Assembly (NCBI GenBank): GCA_001642005.1
Contig: LWCA01000616.1
Location: 1-21,875 of the forward strand
Direction of reading: 5' to 3'
Origin: Intoshia linei
Taxonomy: Eukaryota; Orthonectida; Rhopaluridae
DNA: 21,875 nt
Both the position numbers and the translations under genes were made by a program. The notes beneath the pieces are model-generated. The model was not told the DNA's origin. It searched no databases and was given only the letters and a program-made list of their open reading frames with translations. Positions within the stretch are counted from its first letter, which is position 1; each line of letters begins with the position of its first letter. Positions 1-8,919 of the stretch are shown piece by piece.

Positions 1-2
1 GT

Positions 3-761
3 GTATATGTATTGAGAGAAATGATGCTGGTACTTTTTAAAGATAATGGACAAAGTGAATTTAGTATATTAATCGAAAATCAACTTTGGTGTATTAAATT
101 GGCTTATCTCTCTGATATTTTTGATCATTTCAATAGAGTAAATGCAAGTATGCAAGAGAAAGAAGAAAATATATTAACTTTAGTTGATAGAATTCATTCC
201 TTAAAAGAGAAGTTGGGGTCTGGAAAAGGCGTATATAATAAAAGTATATATATTATAATAGAAAGAAATTTTGCCATTGCTATAAAAATCAATGAATGTA
301 ATTTGAAATATAGTATCACTTCTTTAATTGTTAATCATTTAACGGATCTACAAGGTAAATTGCACCATTATTTTCCCAATATTAATACAAAGGATTATGA
401 CTGGATGATAAACCCATTCATCTCAATACCAAAAAATGCTAGTCTTATTGAGGAAGAAGAATTTATAGATATTAAAAATGACAGAAGTTTATCAGCTATG
501 TATAATAACGTACAGCTCAGCAGTTTTTGTATAAATGTCTCGAAAATATACCCTACTGTAACTAATGAAGCATTAAAAATACTTTTACAGATTTCAACCA
601 CATACATATGTGAAATTTCATTTTCTGCGATGTTACTAATTAAATCTTACAAACCAAGAAGCTTTAAAATGTTGGATGACGAATTGCGAGGATCATTAAC
701 ACAAATACCTCTTAATATTAAAAGAATATGTTCATCCAAACAATCAAAAATCTCTCATTAA
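3..761 (+). pseudogene. hAT (Charlie/ZBED5-like) transposase, C-terminal half
   Basis: The frame is open from the left window edge, so the N-terminus lies outside. The protein matches the C-terminal half of hAT transposases domesticated as ZBED5, FAM200 and SCAND3. An early region has the LAYLSDIF, N..N..MQ pattern (about residues 31-48). A central LTDLQGKLHHYFPNI block follows near residue 110. The C-terminal dimerisation block near residues 195-249 shows TTYICEISFSAMLLIKS, then a DDELRGSLTQIPLNIK segment and a terminal KQSKISH. No stop occurs inside this part, so it is younger or better kept than most elements here. The expected 3' terminal repeat lies about 280 bp downstream. Without the 5' end it cannot be judged complete or active. 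Family assignment is recognition of conserved blocks, not a search. Confidence 0.88.
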
Positions 762-984
762 TTTTGTAATTTATTAGATATAAACATTGATGTTATACAT
801 GTATTTGAAATGATCTTATTATTTTTGTATTTGTTCATTTTTATTCACACTTTCAATTTATACATTTTTTTTAATAACATTACCTATAATTATTTTTAAT
901 CTATAGTGGAGCAATAATTTTATATCATTTATTTTGAGATTATTATTAGAAAAAATTTCATTTCAACGTATCAATAGTATATTT

Positions 985-1057
985 TTAGATTGGTGTGTCG
1001 CAAAAACTTTTCAGATTGAAATGTGTGTCGCCAACAAAAATGGGTTGGAAAGCACTG
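985..1057 (+). repeat. 3' subterminal repeats and terminal repeat of the hAT element
   Basis: Two copies of a motif like GGTGTGTCGC occur about 35 bp apart, and GGTTGGAAAGCACTG closes the element at 1043-1057. Reversed, this reads CAGTGCTTTCCAACC, the Charlie-type hAT end (consensus-like CAGTGGTTCTCAACC). The following 8 bp, CGCTATAC, would be one copy of the target duplication; its partner is outside the window. Confidence 0.7.
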
Positions 1058-1065
1058 CGCTATAC

Positions 1066-1814
1066 TCTCAATACCGAAATATCGGTAATCTTACTGTATT
1101 TAGCTGAAAGTAACACGTTAAATTTGATTCGAATGTAATAACAATCAATATAAATCAGAATATATTGCAATTTGTAATATTTTAAAAATGAAATAATTTA
1201 TTAAAACCTATTTTTGGGGTACTTTACAATAAAAGGTACCCAAACCAAGGTCTTACTGTACAAGTGCTACGGAAAACATTAAAAAATTAAAATTTTTGTA
1301 ACAACTGTATATTGGATTGTTTGTTCAACAAAAATCTTTTTTTGGTTGATATTGCGTATTAAATAGTTAAAATGTGAGAAATCGAAACGATCGACTTCAA
1401 TTTGGTATATTTATAATATATACATTGAATTTGTTAATGAGACTATACAAACATACATTTATTACAATATTTACAACTAAAAAAACTTACAATTAGAAAT
1501 GAATATAAAAATAAACATTTTTGACGCGATAAATATATTTTATCAAAAATATGAAAATCTGTTACACTTAAACTTGAAAACACCAATAAACGTATTACAA
1601 ATAATTATGTAGATACACTCACTAAATATTAGGAATTGGAACACTTAGTAGATCTGACCTACAAAAGCTACAATCGTATAGATTCCAGTTACAGTGTATA
1701 AAAAAGTAATGCATTAATGCCAACAATTTTAGACATTATTTGATATAGAAAATTTACTCGAAAATATAAATGAAAATTGCGAAAATATTTTAAATAAATA
1801 ATTTAATTTAAATT
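1066..1814. other. AT-rich spacer, 3' flank of the DPH7-like gene
   Basis: No coding frame or repeat was recognised. A minus-strand AATAAA occurs at 1458-1463, about 350 nt beyond the stop codon of the minus-strand gene. It could be its polyadenylation signal, but such hexamers are common by chance in DNA this AT-rich. Confidence 0.3.
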
Positions 1815-1987
1815 TTATACACCATACAAAATATTTGCAAAACAAACAGTGTTGTCATAAAACGAACACGAAACAATATCATCAGAATGGCTAGAGGTTT
1901 TGGTATTGTCAAAATCAAATCCATAAACTAAAGACGAATGGGAAAAATTTTCAGATAAATTTAAACTCGTTGTAATATTAAAATTAT
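1815..1987 (-). CDS. DPH7: DPH7-like (WD40 diphthine methyltransferase), last exon
   Basis: This is the C-terminal exon of a minus-strand gene, 57 codons ending in TAA at 1815-1817. Two blocks identify it: SSLVYGFDF and, about 18 residues on, IVSCSFYDN. Vertebrate DPH7 has the same pair near its C-terminus, as SLVYGADW and LLATCSFYDH. DPH7 removes the methyl group from methylated diphthine on elongation factor 2, in the last steps of diphthamide synthesis. The exon begins after an AG at 1988-1989. The preceding exon ends in phase 1 and this one supplies two bases, so the frame is kept. The sequence is divergent, and the final tryptophan seen in the human protein is absent. The homology rests on remembered motifs. 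Confidence 0.68.
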
Positions 1988-2022
1988 CTAAATAAAATGT
2001 AAAAATATATTTTTTTAAATAC
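1988..2022 (-). other. Putative 35-nt intron of the DPH7-like gene
   Basis: On the minus strand this segment starts GTATTT and ends TTTATTTAG, with a pyrimidine/AT-rich body. Removing it joins two DPH7-like segments in frame; reading through it gives a stop within a codon or two. It is very short for an animal intron, so a decayed junction is the alternative. Confidence 0.45.
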
Positions 2023-2183
2023 CATCCAAAGTAATAATGGTTGGTCCAGCGTTCAGGCAGGCTAAATAGAGTCTACTAAATTCTTTATTGTAACGCATTC
2101 TCCAAGTTGGGGTACTTATTTTTAAAACATTGAAAGGGTTTGATAAATTCCTCATATCGTATATTAAAATATCATTGTCATAA
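2023..2183 (-). CDS. DPH7: DPH7-like gene, internal exon
   Basis: This minus-strand exon of about 53 codons begins YDNDILIYDMRNLSNPF. It aligns with the DPH7 block SYDEHILLWDTRNMKQP. Downstream, TWRMRY and LYLACLNAGP match the spacing of VWRIKW and LLLAACMHSG. The glycine triplet before the WR, typical of DPH7, is replaced by serine-threonine-proline. The exon lies after an acceptor (TTTTAATTTAG on the minus strand) that closes the 7.4-kb intron. It starts with one base completing a codon left by the exon at 9562-9819. About five to seven residues of the usual protein are missing at that junction, so the splice position is approximate or a small exon was missed. Confidence 0.65.
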
Positions 2184-2194
2184 CTAAATTAAAA

Positions 2195-2329
2195 TTAATA
2201 TTCCAGATCAGAGTCAGATTGGGTATTTTCAATGTATTTCTTATAGTCACGAATGCACTTTGTAAAAAGTCACCGCACAATTTTTATTATCAAATACTGC
2301 TTAGATTTGTAAAATTCAATGAAATTATG
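2195..2329 (-). other. Coding-like minus-strand stretch, unrecognised
   Basis: About 44 codons with one internal TGA, containing FIEFYKSKQYLI and YIENTQSDSDLEY, lie just upstream of the DPH7-like internal exon but inside its intron. Composition looks like protein rather than random AT-rich DNA. It does not match the DPH7 portion expected here. It may be a remnant of a transposon protein. Confidence 0.25.
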
Positions 2330-2493
2330 TCATTTATTTTGTTTATTCATAAAAAATAAATATTTAAGACCGTTAATTATTTCACATTTTTTGTTTTATA
2401 GTCCTCAACATACACAAGCGTTATAAAATTAGATTCTAAAATAATAAATGAAACAATCCACAAATTTTTAGAGGTATAAATAATGCAGGAGAT

Positions 2494-2630
2494 TACAGCA
2501 CAAATACTAATTAAACCAATCAAACGCGTTTAAAATAAACAAAAGTTCAAACCAAAATTGTAGTGAAATGTAATGTGACTAAAATGTAAACCAAAACGTA
2601 AAAAAACGTCGAAGTTGTATTTGTGCTGTT
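2494..2630. mobile_element. MITE candidate with CAGCACAAATAC terminal repeats
   Basis: A perfect 13-bp inverted repeat, ACAGCACAAATAC at 2495-2507 and its complement at 2617-2629, brackets about 110 bp. TTA sits directly outside CAGCAC on both sides, which would fit a 3-bp target duplication. There is no coding capacity. The same terminal sequence recurs at 16233. Confidence 0.5.
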
Positions 2631-2639
2631 ATAACCATA

Positions 2640-3650
2640 GTACTAAATTATATAATTCATAAGGAACTAGAAATTTCTAATTTAAAACGACAGTTTTAAA
2701 GAGTACTGTAATAGGTGACGGGGACTATTAATAAAATATTTCGGAAAAAAATATATGAATACTAAAATGCTTTTTTGACCGTGAAATCGTCACTTATTCG
2801 GATTAAAATTTTTTGTGTGTGTTAACAGGATACAACTGTACAACCTGTAAATTTTTTTCAATTCTAGGACTGTTTATATAAAAAAGGATAATTTGGTGTT
2901 TTGGCCATGAAGATATCTTTTTTTTAAATTTAAATTTGATAATATTGATAATTTCAGAATTCGTATCAGAGTATATATTTTTTTAAATTCTCGAACTCGT
3001 TTGCTTTTCAAAAAATGGACAATTAAGTTTTTTGACCCGTAAGATGGGAGTTTGGGAGGTTGAAATTTATTTCGCTAACACCCCTGGAAAAAACTGTAAT
3101 TGACTGTGGACTTTATAAAATTTGATTAAAAGTCAACATTTGGGCAAGTTTCAAATTTCGACTCAGTGTATGAAATGGTTATCTAATACTAAATAATCAA
3201 ATGGACATAATTTATAACCAGTATAAATACCCCGATATACTCTATATGCAAATGAGCTAAACATACCTCCCCACTAAAAATTGTTCATCAGATAGAAATT
3301 CTAGACATAAACCGCCAGTTTTGGTCCTAATGTATAAATATAATTTAAATAAAAATAACACTGTTCTTCACTCATTCTCGTTCCTCACTTATTCAGATCT
3401 GGTTTACAAAATTTATATATTATATTATATAGGAATTTATTACTATCCGATAAACTGTTATTCAATCTCTATTGACATATGTCAAAATATTTTATTACTA
3501 GAGACATTCATAGAACATAATGATTAGGTTACGTAACATTTTAATTAAGCTCTTAAAGAAGTTTGCATCATTGCAAATTCAATAATGGCATAATTGTGTT
3601 TATGATAAAGTTTGATAATTGTTGTGCTGTGCTTAATGACTTTAGACTCT
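2640..3650. other. AT-rich intronic DNA without recognised genes
   Basis: No conserved frame was found on either strand. The open frame at 3321-3527 is rich in Tyr and Ile codons from TA-rich DNA and looks random. A small imperfect hairpin (ACAGG...CCTGT, 2825-2848) is present. Confidence 0.4.
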
Positions 3651-3651
3651 A

Positions 3652-3708
3652 AAGTGTTTCTTAAACGGTGTGCCGCGAGATTTTCTAGGCGTGCCGAGGA
3701 GAAATTTC
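3652..3708 (+). repeat. hAT (Charlie-like) 5' end remnant
   Basis: AAGTGTTTCTTAAAC resembles a degraded CAGTGNTTCTCAAAC hAT end. It is followed by GTGTGCCGCGAGATTTTC and a second copy, GGCGTGCCGAGGAGAAATTTC. These subterminal motifs resemble the GTGTGTCGC repeats of the element at the left edge. No matching right end was seen. Confidence 0.45.
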
Positions 3709-3898
3709 ATTTAATAATATTAATTAGTGTCGTATACGATTACGGAACATACTATACATTTTTCATGGAAATAATGTAAAAAGTTTAATATTAGTTAAAT
3801 TATTAATAAATTTAGTGATGTTTAAAAAAGTGACGGGATCACATCAAAATATTAGCTTTTACTATTTCATTATACATTTTGTATATAAGATGTTTTAT

Positions 3899-3936
3899 GC
3901 AGGACCGTGGAGAGGGGGCTAAGGGGCCATATGGCT
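3899..3936 (+). repeat. GC-rich transposon-end-like fragment
   Basis: CAGGACCGTGGAGAGGGGG followed by CTAAGGGGCC stands out from its AT-rich surroundings. It resembles hAT ends that begin CAGGGCCG and continue with a G-run. No partner end was found. Confidence 0.3.
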
Positions 3937-4316
3937 TATTAATATTATTTGAAAACTTTTGAATTTGTACTTATGACTGTTATTTGGCTTAAAATACTTA
4001 GAGATAGATTATGTTAATTTAATCCTAGAATGCACTGATTTAACTTAAAATGTTAAAAAGGGTAACATCATTCATCTCAAGGTCTAATAAGGTCAAGAAC
4101 TAATCTCATTTCATATCATGGTTTAATGATTTTCCGATCTTTATAAAACTTGTCTTGTTTTTTTAAAAAAGGGCGTACAAATGCGTAATTATTATTATAA
4201 TAAGATTTTGATTTTTGAACGTGAAAATCGTAATTTTTTTCATTAAGTTACAATATTGTTTTGACGCGTTTTTAAATAGAATTAAAATCAGATTAATTTT
4301 TCGATATCTGATCATA

Positions 4317-4637
4317 CATGTTTGTTCCTATAACAATTTCAGAAGGTGATACACCATTCTTTGAAGTGATGGTACTGCGTAGGCTCATAAGAATACACTG
4401 AAGTGATTATTCCCATAACGGATCATCAGATTCACATAAAATACGTAATCGTTCATTTAGCTCGATTATAGCGTTTTACCATTCTATTTTGTTTGTGTTC
4501 ATATGGTGCTAAAAATGATTGTTCGACATTATACATTTTACACAACTTTTTAATTATCTCAGCCTGAAACTGTTTAGCATAATCCATATGTAACCTATTA
4601 GGCGGCCCATAACGATATAATATTTTCCAAAATAGCA
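4317..4637 (-). pseudogene. LTR-retrotransposon integrase, C-terminal part of the core
   Basis: Read on the minus strand, the frame contains RYGPPNRLHMDYAKQF, then LCKMYNV and LAPYEHKQNRMVKRYNR. These match the second catalytic aspartate region (G.P..LHSD.G..F) and the conserved YHPQ.NG.VER block of Gypsy-like integrases. After a frameshift it continues as RLRILCESDDPLWE, a stop, and then SKNGVSPSEIVIGTNM, matching the usual S...SP.EI..G block. The catalytic glutamate position is replaced (VKRYN for VERFN). The copy is therefore dead: it has a substitution, frameshifts and a stop. Its upstream part continues at 6004, beyond the inserted TIR element. No LTRs were seen. Confidence 0.78.
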
Positions 4638-4645
4638 GTGTAAAT
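4638..4645 (+). repeat. Left target-site duplication GTGTAAAT
   Basis: Exact match to 6004-6011, directly outside the TIR of the 4646-6003 element. Confidence 0.85.
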
Positions 4646-6003
4646 TAGGGTATTTCACAATTTTCAAATTTCATAATTTTTGAGAACTTTAGCATAAAAA
4701 ATGATTAAATTGATATAAAAATCACTATATTGCAAAAAAAAAATATATAAAATCTTTGTTTGAAGTTGCCCCATAAAAGAGGTTTTCAATATCAAAATTC
4801 ATAATAAAAAGTAAAATAAACTTAAATTCTGAAATTATTCTGAAAATGGACTTAAAACAAGATTTTTTTGTAAATTTTTATATAAATTACCAATTTCACA
4901 ACAGACTACCTACTAACGAACATGTTATCAATAGGATATTGGCAATGAAGCACGACAAAATCATAAAACCTTATAGAGTCATTTCAAGAGAAATTGAAAA
5001 AATTGTAATTGCTTCAGGATTAAAATCCTTCAGAATAGATCGAATGGAAGTAAAAATTAAATTTTTATGGTCTATGTATAAATCAGGAAACAAGCGAAAA
5101 TCATCCAAAGCAGCCAATAATCTAAAAAATTTTTACCAAATTTGTTTAAATTTTATAAAAAGTGTCAAGCAGGAACCTTGGAGGAAGATTTAAAATTTCT
5201 TGAAGTTCAAGAACAGAATGGTACAGGATTTATTTCAAATATCCCTATTGAAGATAACATTCACCTAACAAATTCTTCAAACCCAAAAAAATAATATTAA
5301 TGACGATAAACGTATTAAAAAGGTGAAACGGGAGTATAATGAAATTAAGTACATGATGTGGCCTTCCTCAAGTGAAAATGAAATACATAATTCCAAAGAG
5401 GTCAAACCAAATCTATGGAATGAAAGCGATAGAAGAGGAGCTAGTGCTTTGTTCAATGTTTCGTATTCTATTGTCAAAAGAAACAGACTAAAAAGTCGCT
5501 TGTCCTTAGCTAACAATATAAATTTGAACATTGACGCTATCAAAGAATGTGTTGTTTATTATGATGGTAAATCATTTAGGACTGGATACGAGCGCATTGC
5601 TGTAGTGGTAATTGATATAGCCACTTGTAAAGAATATATATTATCAATCCCTGAACAAAGTGGCGGAAAAGGTGTCACCATCCTTCATATTTAGCCTTTT
5701 TTCAAAATTTAATTTAATCAATAATTGGGTTCTGACACCGTAATTATCTTAAATTATCATTAAAATGCCAAAGAGTGAGACACATAGCAACGGAGTATGT
5801 ATATAAGACTTAATTTTAAAAATGTAACTTTATTTCAATTTATATTATGCAATTTTACATTAAAAATTTATTTACTTTGGGGCAACTTCAAACAGTTTTT
5901 ATATAAAAATTTTTGTATTTCACTGATTTCTATTTCAATTTAATCATTTTGTATACTAAAGTTCTTACCAAATCTAAAATTTTTAAAAATGTGAAACACC
6001 CTA
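4646..6003 (+). mobile_element. DNA transposon with ~127-bp TIRs and 8-bp target duplication
   Basis: The left end 4646-4773 and right end 5878-6003 are imperfect inverted repeats along their whole length. Both read TAGGGT(A/G)TTTCACA at the outside, share GAACTTTAG and AATGATTAAATTGA inside, and end with GTTTGAAGTTGCCCCA. The sequence GTGTAAAT is repeated exactly at 4638-4645 and 6004-6011, an 8-bp target duplication as made by hAT-like transposases. The element sits inside a minus-strand integrase remnant whose frame resumes on the far side, confirming the boundaries independently. It carries a broken transposase-like gene (4846-5693) lacking its 3' part, so this copy is probably an internally deleted non-autonomous derivative. 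Confidence 0.85.
4846..5693 (+). pseudogene. Truncated transposase-like protein of the TIR element (unnamed family)
   Basis: The first frame (4846-5193, 115 codons) starts at an ATG about 70 bp inside the left TIR. It has RLPTNEHVINRI, a basic helical N-terminus, and ends at PWRKI with TAA. Coding character continues in another frame (LEVQEQNGTGFISNIP, about 5200-5290). A third, 5323-5693, contains NESDRRGASALFNVSYS, IVKRNRLKSRL, VVYYDGKSFRTG and KEYILSIPEQSGGKG. I recall this order (SDR.A, R.R...R, YFDGRKD) from an uncharacterised transposase-like family in aphids and Hydra. That family continues with a GCDGTNVNTG block, missing here. The YYDGK aspartate may be the first acidic residue of an RNase H-like fold; this is inference. 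The gene is broken by stop/frameshift and by 3' deletion. Confidence 0.6.
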
Positions 6004-6011
6004 GTGTAAAT
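6004..6011 (+). repeat. Right target-site duplication GTGTAAAT
   Basis: Exact match to 4638-4645. In the minus-strand integrase frame this site reads ATTTACAC, within the codons spanning the insertion point. Confidence 0.85.
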
Positions 6012-6074
6012 ATTATGTGCTGTAATAAATTGCATAGGTTGGACTTCAATCCAACCTGAATAATGGTCTACCAT
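6004..6074 (-). pseudogene. LTR-retrotransposon integrase, upstream part of the split core
   Basis: On the minus strand this short piece reads MVDHYSGWIEVQPM and onward to the target duplication. It corresponds to the integrase segment VDHFSGWIE..P, which precedes the G.P..LHSD block. With the fragment at 4317-4637 it forms one integrase core that was cut by the TIR element. Further upstream (toward 6120) the match stops. Confidence 0.65.
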
Positions 6075-6199
6075 AACCTAGCATTAATTTATTAATTATA
6101 GAAAATAAAAATGATCACAAATATGATGATAAACTAAAAGCAAACCTTTTAACTTATTTATTGAACAACAGAGCAAGAAATCCATTTGTCCTGAAAATT

Positions 6200-6523
6200 T
6201 GACGGGCAATGTAGATGATGGCACATTCTATTTTGAAGATAATTATATGAATATGCGCATTACAAAAGGAGCCAGCTATAAACATATGCTATGGCAACAT
6301 TATATGGAGATTGTAACTGCAAGGGATGGTTTGTACATGACGTTTTTCGAATTCGTGTAGCGCCTCATAGATACGTTGTTATTTATACGCCACAAAGCTG
6401 CACACCAAACTATGTTTTAGACAAATTCGACAACTATGCTTCTCGACGAGTAGTCGTGAGCACCAACAATGGTGCCAACCTAATGCGGACAATCTGCAAC
6501 GGGTTGTGCAATCACTGTTGACA
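6200..6523 (+). other. Coding-like fragment, unrecognised (possibly hAT-related)
   Basis: Local GC content is higher than nearby, and two frames look protein-like. One (about 6205-6360) reads DDGTFYFEDNYMNMRI and YKHMLWQHYMEI before a TAG. The other (6291-6521, 76 codons) ends with RRVVVSTNNGANLMRTI and CNGLCNHC. The latter faintly resembles the hAT block VTTDNGANM followed by C..H, but one catalytic aspartate would be Asn. I do not recognise the protein, and the match could be chance. Confidence 0.25.
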
Positions 6524-6529
6524 CTATTA

Positions 6530-7130
6530 CCTATTCAATTTTTCACTCATGTATAATACAACTGGAAGCGAAGAACATAGAACCTGACAGTGAGTACTGA
6601 AGCTAAGAAAAAATTAATTGTTAGTTATCATTTAAACAATGTATGATAGTGTAGAAATCTTTTTCTACTTAATTATTTTTAAAATAAATCTGCAATACCG
6701 ATATTGCGGGTTTATTAAATACTCCTGGTTACACGGTAATATTTCACGTAAATAAATTTATATCTCATTTAAATTTCGAAACCGTAGGGTGGAAGATAAA
6801 AGCCAAGATAAATTGAAAATCAGATAATGGGTTGACAATAATCCAAATCTTTAACTTAATCTTTAAAATGTCTCACATTACAAGAGTTAAACATTGATTG
6901 TAGCACTACACATTTTAATGCTTAAATTAAAATAAATGAAATCGATTTAGAAAAAGTTGATGTTTAATTTAAAATAATAGATATTAAAAAGCAATATTGT
7001 TTTCAATTTCTAAGTATGCAATCAAATTCAAAAAAACAGACAAAAATGGGAGTTAAAATAGATATATTGTTATAACGTTTTGTTTTATTATTCATATTTT
7101 ATTTTATCTATTTTTATAGGATCCATTAGA
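6530..7130. other. AT-rich DNA without recognised features
   Basis: No conserved frame, repeat or RNA was seen. Short stretches of A/T homopolymer dominate. Confidence 0.4.
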
Positions 7131-7149
7131 AGCAAATCCATGCGAAGTG

Positions 7150-7253
7150 ATGCAAAAGTTAGTGTTAGCAGCAGCTGTCGATGGAGATTGAAACTGGTAG
7201 CTTCGGCAAATGGTGTTTCTATCAATACTGCTTATGATTGGATAAGGAAATGA
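7150..7253 (+). pseudogene. Helix-turn-helix fragment of a transposase
   Basis: Two adjacent frames read KLVLAAAVDGD and then WRLKLVASANGVSINTAYDWIRK before a TGA, with a one-base shift between them. The pattern of a hydrophobic helix, A..NGVS..TAY.WIR, is that of a helix-turn-helix DNA-binding domain. It resembles N-terminal domains of Tc1/mariner-like elements known from arthropods and oomycetes. The assignment to that family is uncertain. Confidence 0.4.
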
Positions 7254-7294
7254 ACCAGAAAAACAACGAGGAGACAATGAGGAAAAAAAGGTAC

Positions 7295-7441
7295 AAAAAA
7301 TGGATGGATGACAAATGTAGGGGTCAATCTTACGACAATGCTGCCAACATGTCTGGGCGTTATAAAGGGATGCAGCAAATAATCTTAGAAACAGACAAGG
7401 TTGCTATATATGTGCCCTGTGCAGCAGAAATCAGTCTCTGA
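7295..7441 (+). pseudogene. hAT (ZMYM1/DUF4371-like) transposase fragment
   Basis: The frame contains CRGQSYDNAANMSGRYKGMQ followed by VAIYVPCAAEISL and a stop. The motif CRGQ.YD.A.NM.G...G.Q...... A.YVPC.AH.LNL is a hallmark of the ZMYM1/THAP12-type hAT transposases. It contains the second catalytic aspartate (in YDNAANM). The usual histidine after PCA is a glutamate here. Only about 45 residues remain. It directly follows a helix-turn-helix piece from an apparently different element. Confidence 0.75.
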
Positions 7442-7444
7442 AAC

Positions 7445-8919
7445 AGTGGATATTAAAAACAATTGATGCTGATATAACGTGGATATATCTGTTACCACAT
7501 ATTATACACTATTACCACTATTCACAGGGTGACATAAAAAATTCCATTTTCTATTTTTATGGGTAGCTCTGGTTTTAATACGTATTAATAAATGGAATAA
7601 GATAAATCAATTTTAAGATTTACATCAAACGTAAAATAACATGACGGTAAGTCCACAAGTTATATTAAAAATATGCTTCGCGATGCGAATGCAAGTATAC
7701 ATGTCCTATACAAGTCACACAACACTACAATTATAAAAACACGTATCAAATTGAAACAAAATTCATTAAATTAATTAGTATATTATATAACATTCGAGTA
7801 TATTAGTTATGGGTTTTCACCGATTGGCCTCCTGTGTCACTGACAGTGGGCCAAAAAAATTTTTAAACGCAAAAATAAATCCATTGAAAAAATTTTTTAT
7901 ATTTTTTTTATTAAAGTTGTGATAACTGAATTTTATGAATACCATATGATAAATTCATATATTGGCTACAATTTGATAAAATAATTAGGTATATTGACGA
8001 TGCAGTTCTATAAATACACGCTTTTATTTGCCTTATACTCCCAATGTGAACATATGGAATGTAAAATAACTCCATAACTACAATTGGTAATTACCAAAAT
8101 TGAAAAAATTTGTCTGGGGATATTAGGATTAATTAAAATGGCATTTTAATTGTAATGTAAACATTTCCATAATAAAATGCTATTGATTGCAAACATAACC
8201 TTATTGCTATTAAATGCAACGAGATGTAACTGTGGATAAGTATCGATAAACATAATACCAATATTTATGTATTATTATTTAATTGTAATATTGTGAATTT
8301 AAATTGATTGACGACATAATAATCTAATCTGATACATATTCATTCTAAATTCATTTTTGGTTCAGTGTACTTTTGATATACATTTAATTTATAAATTTTT
8401 GATTAAATTTTAATCGTGATTCGAACCAAAACTTTTCATTTTGTAATTACATATCACCACAACACTGTCCGATGCAGAACTCTGATAAGGTATAAATAAA
8501 ATATTACGCTTTAATAGAATGAACCAGATTGGCACATTTTTTTGACCAAATTTTTATATAACAATCGTCGGATACTAAAATTACATATTATAGAATAAAT
8601 AAACAGCAATTGAGTAATGTTAATATTATGTAATAATCTAGGGTGTCCAGATTTTATAATTACTAATTAAGTACTTTTCAAATTTCTTAGAAACAAAAAA
8701 AATCAATAAAATTGGAACTAAAAGTTCTAACAATTTTGAAATTTTCAAAAAAACCCAATTTCTAATGATTTTCCCCATAACGTGTTTTTATTCATTTTAC
8801 AGTTTCAGAATTTGAGTTTTACAGTGTCCAAAACCTAATTTCCCCTTTTGTTTAAAAAAAATCAACCTAAAAATTTAATAAAACATACATTTTGGAAAAT
8901 TTATTGTAAAAACAGCACA
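7445..8919. other. AT-rich intronic DNA, no genes recognised
   Basis: No conserved frame was seen. Small items present are a 14-bp perfect palindrome TTAATACGTATTAA (near 7575) and a transposon-end-like CTAGGGTGTCCAG at about 8639-8651 without a partner end. Confidence 0.35.

Noticed and set aside
3321-3527. 68-codon open frame
   Set aside because: Composition is dominated by Tyr, Ile and Asn from TA-rich DNA, with no motif and no conserved neighbour; likely chance.
8639-8835. hAT-like element starting CTAGGGTGTCCAG
   Set aside because: Only a left-end-like motif was seen; no inverted partner or duplication could be found.
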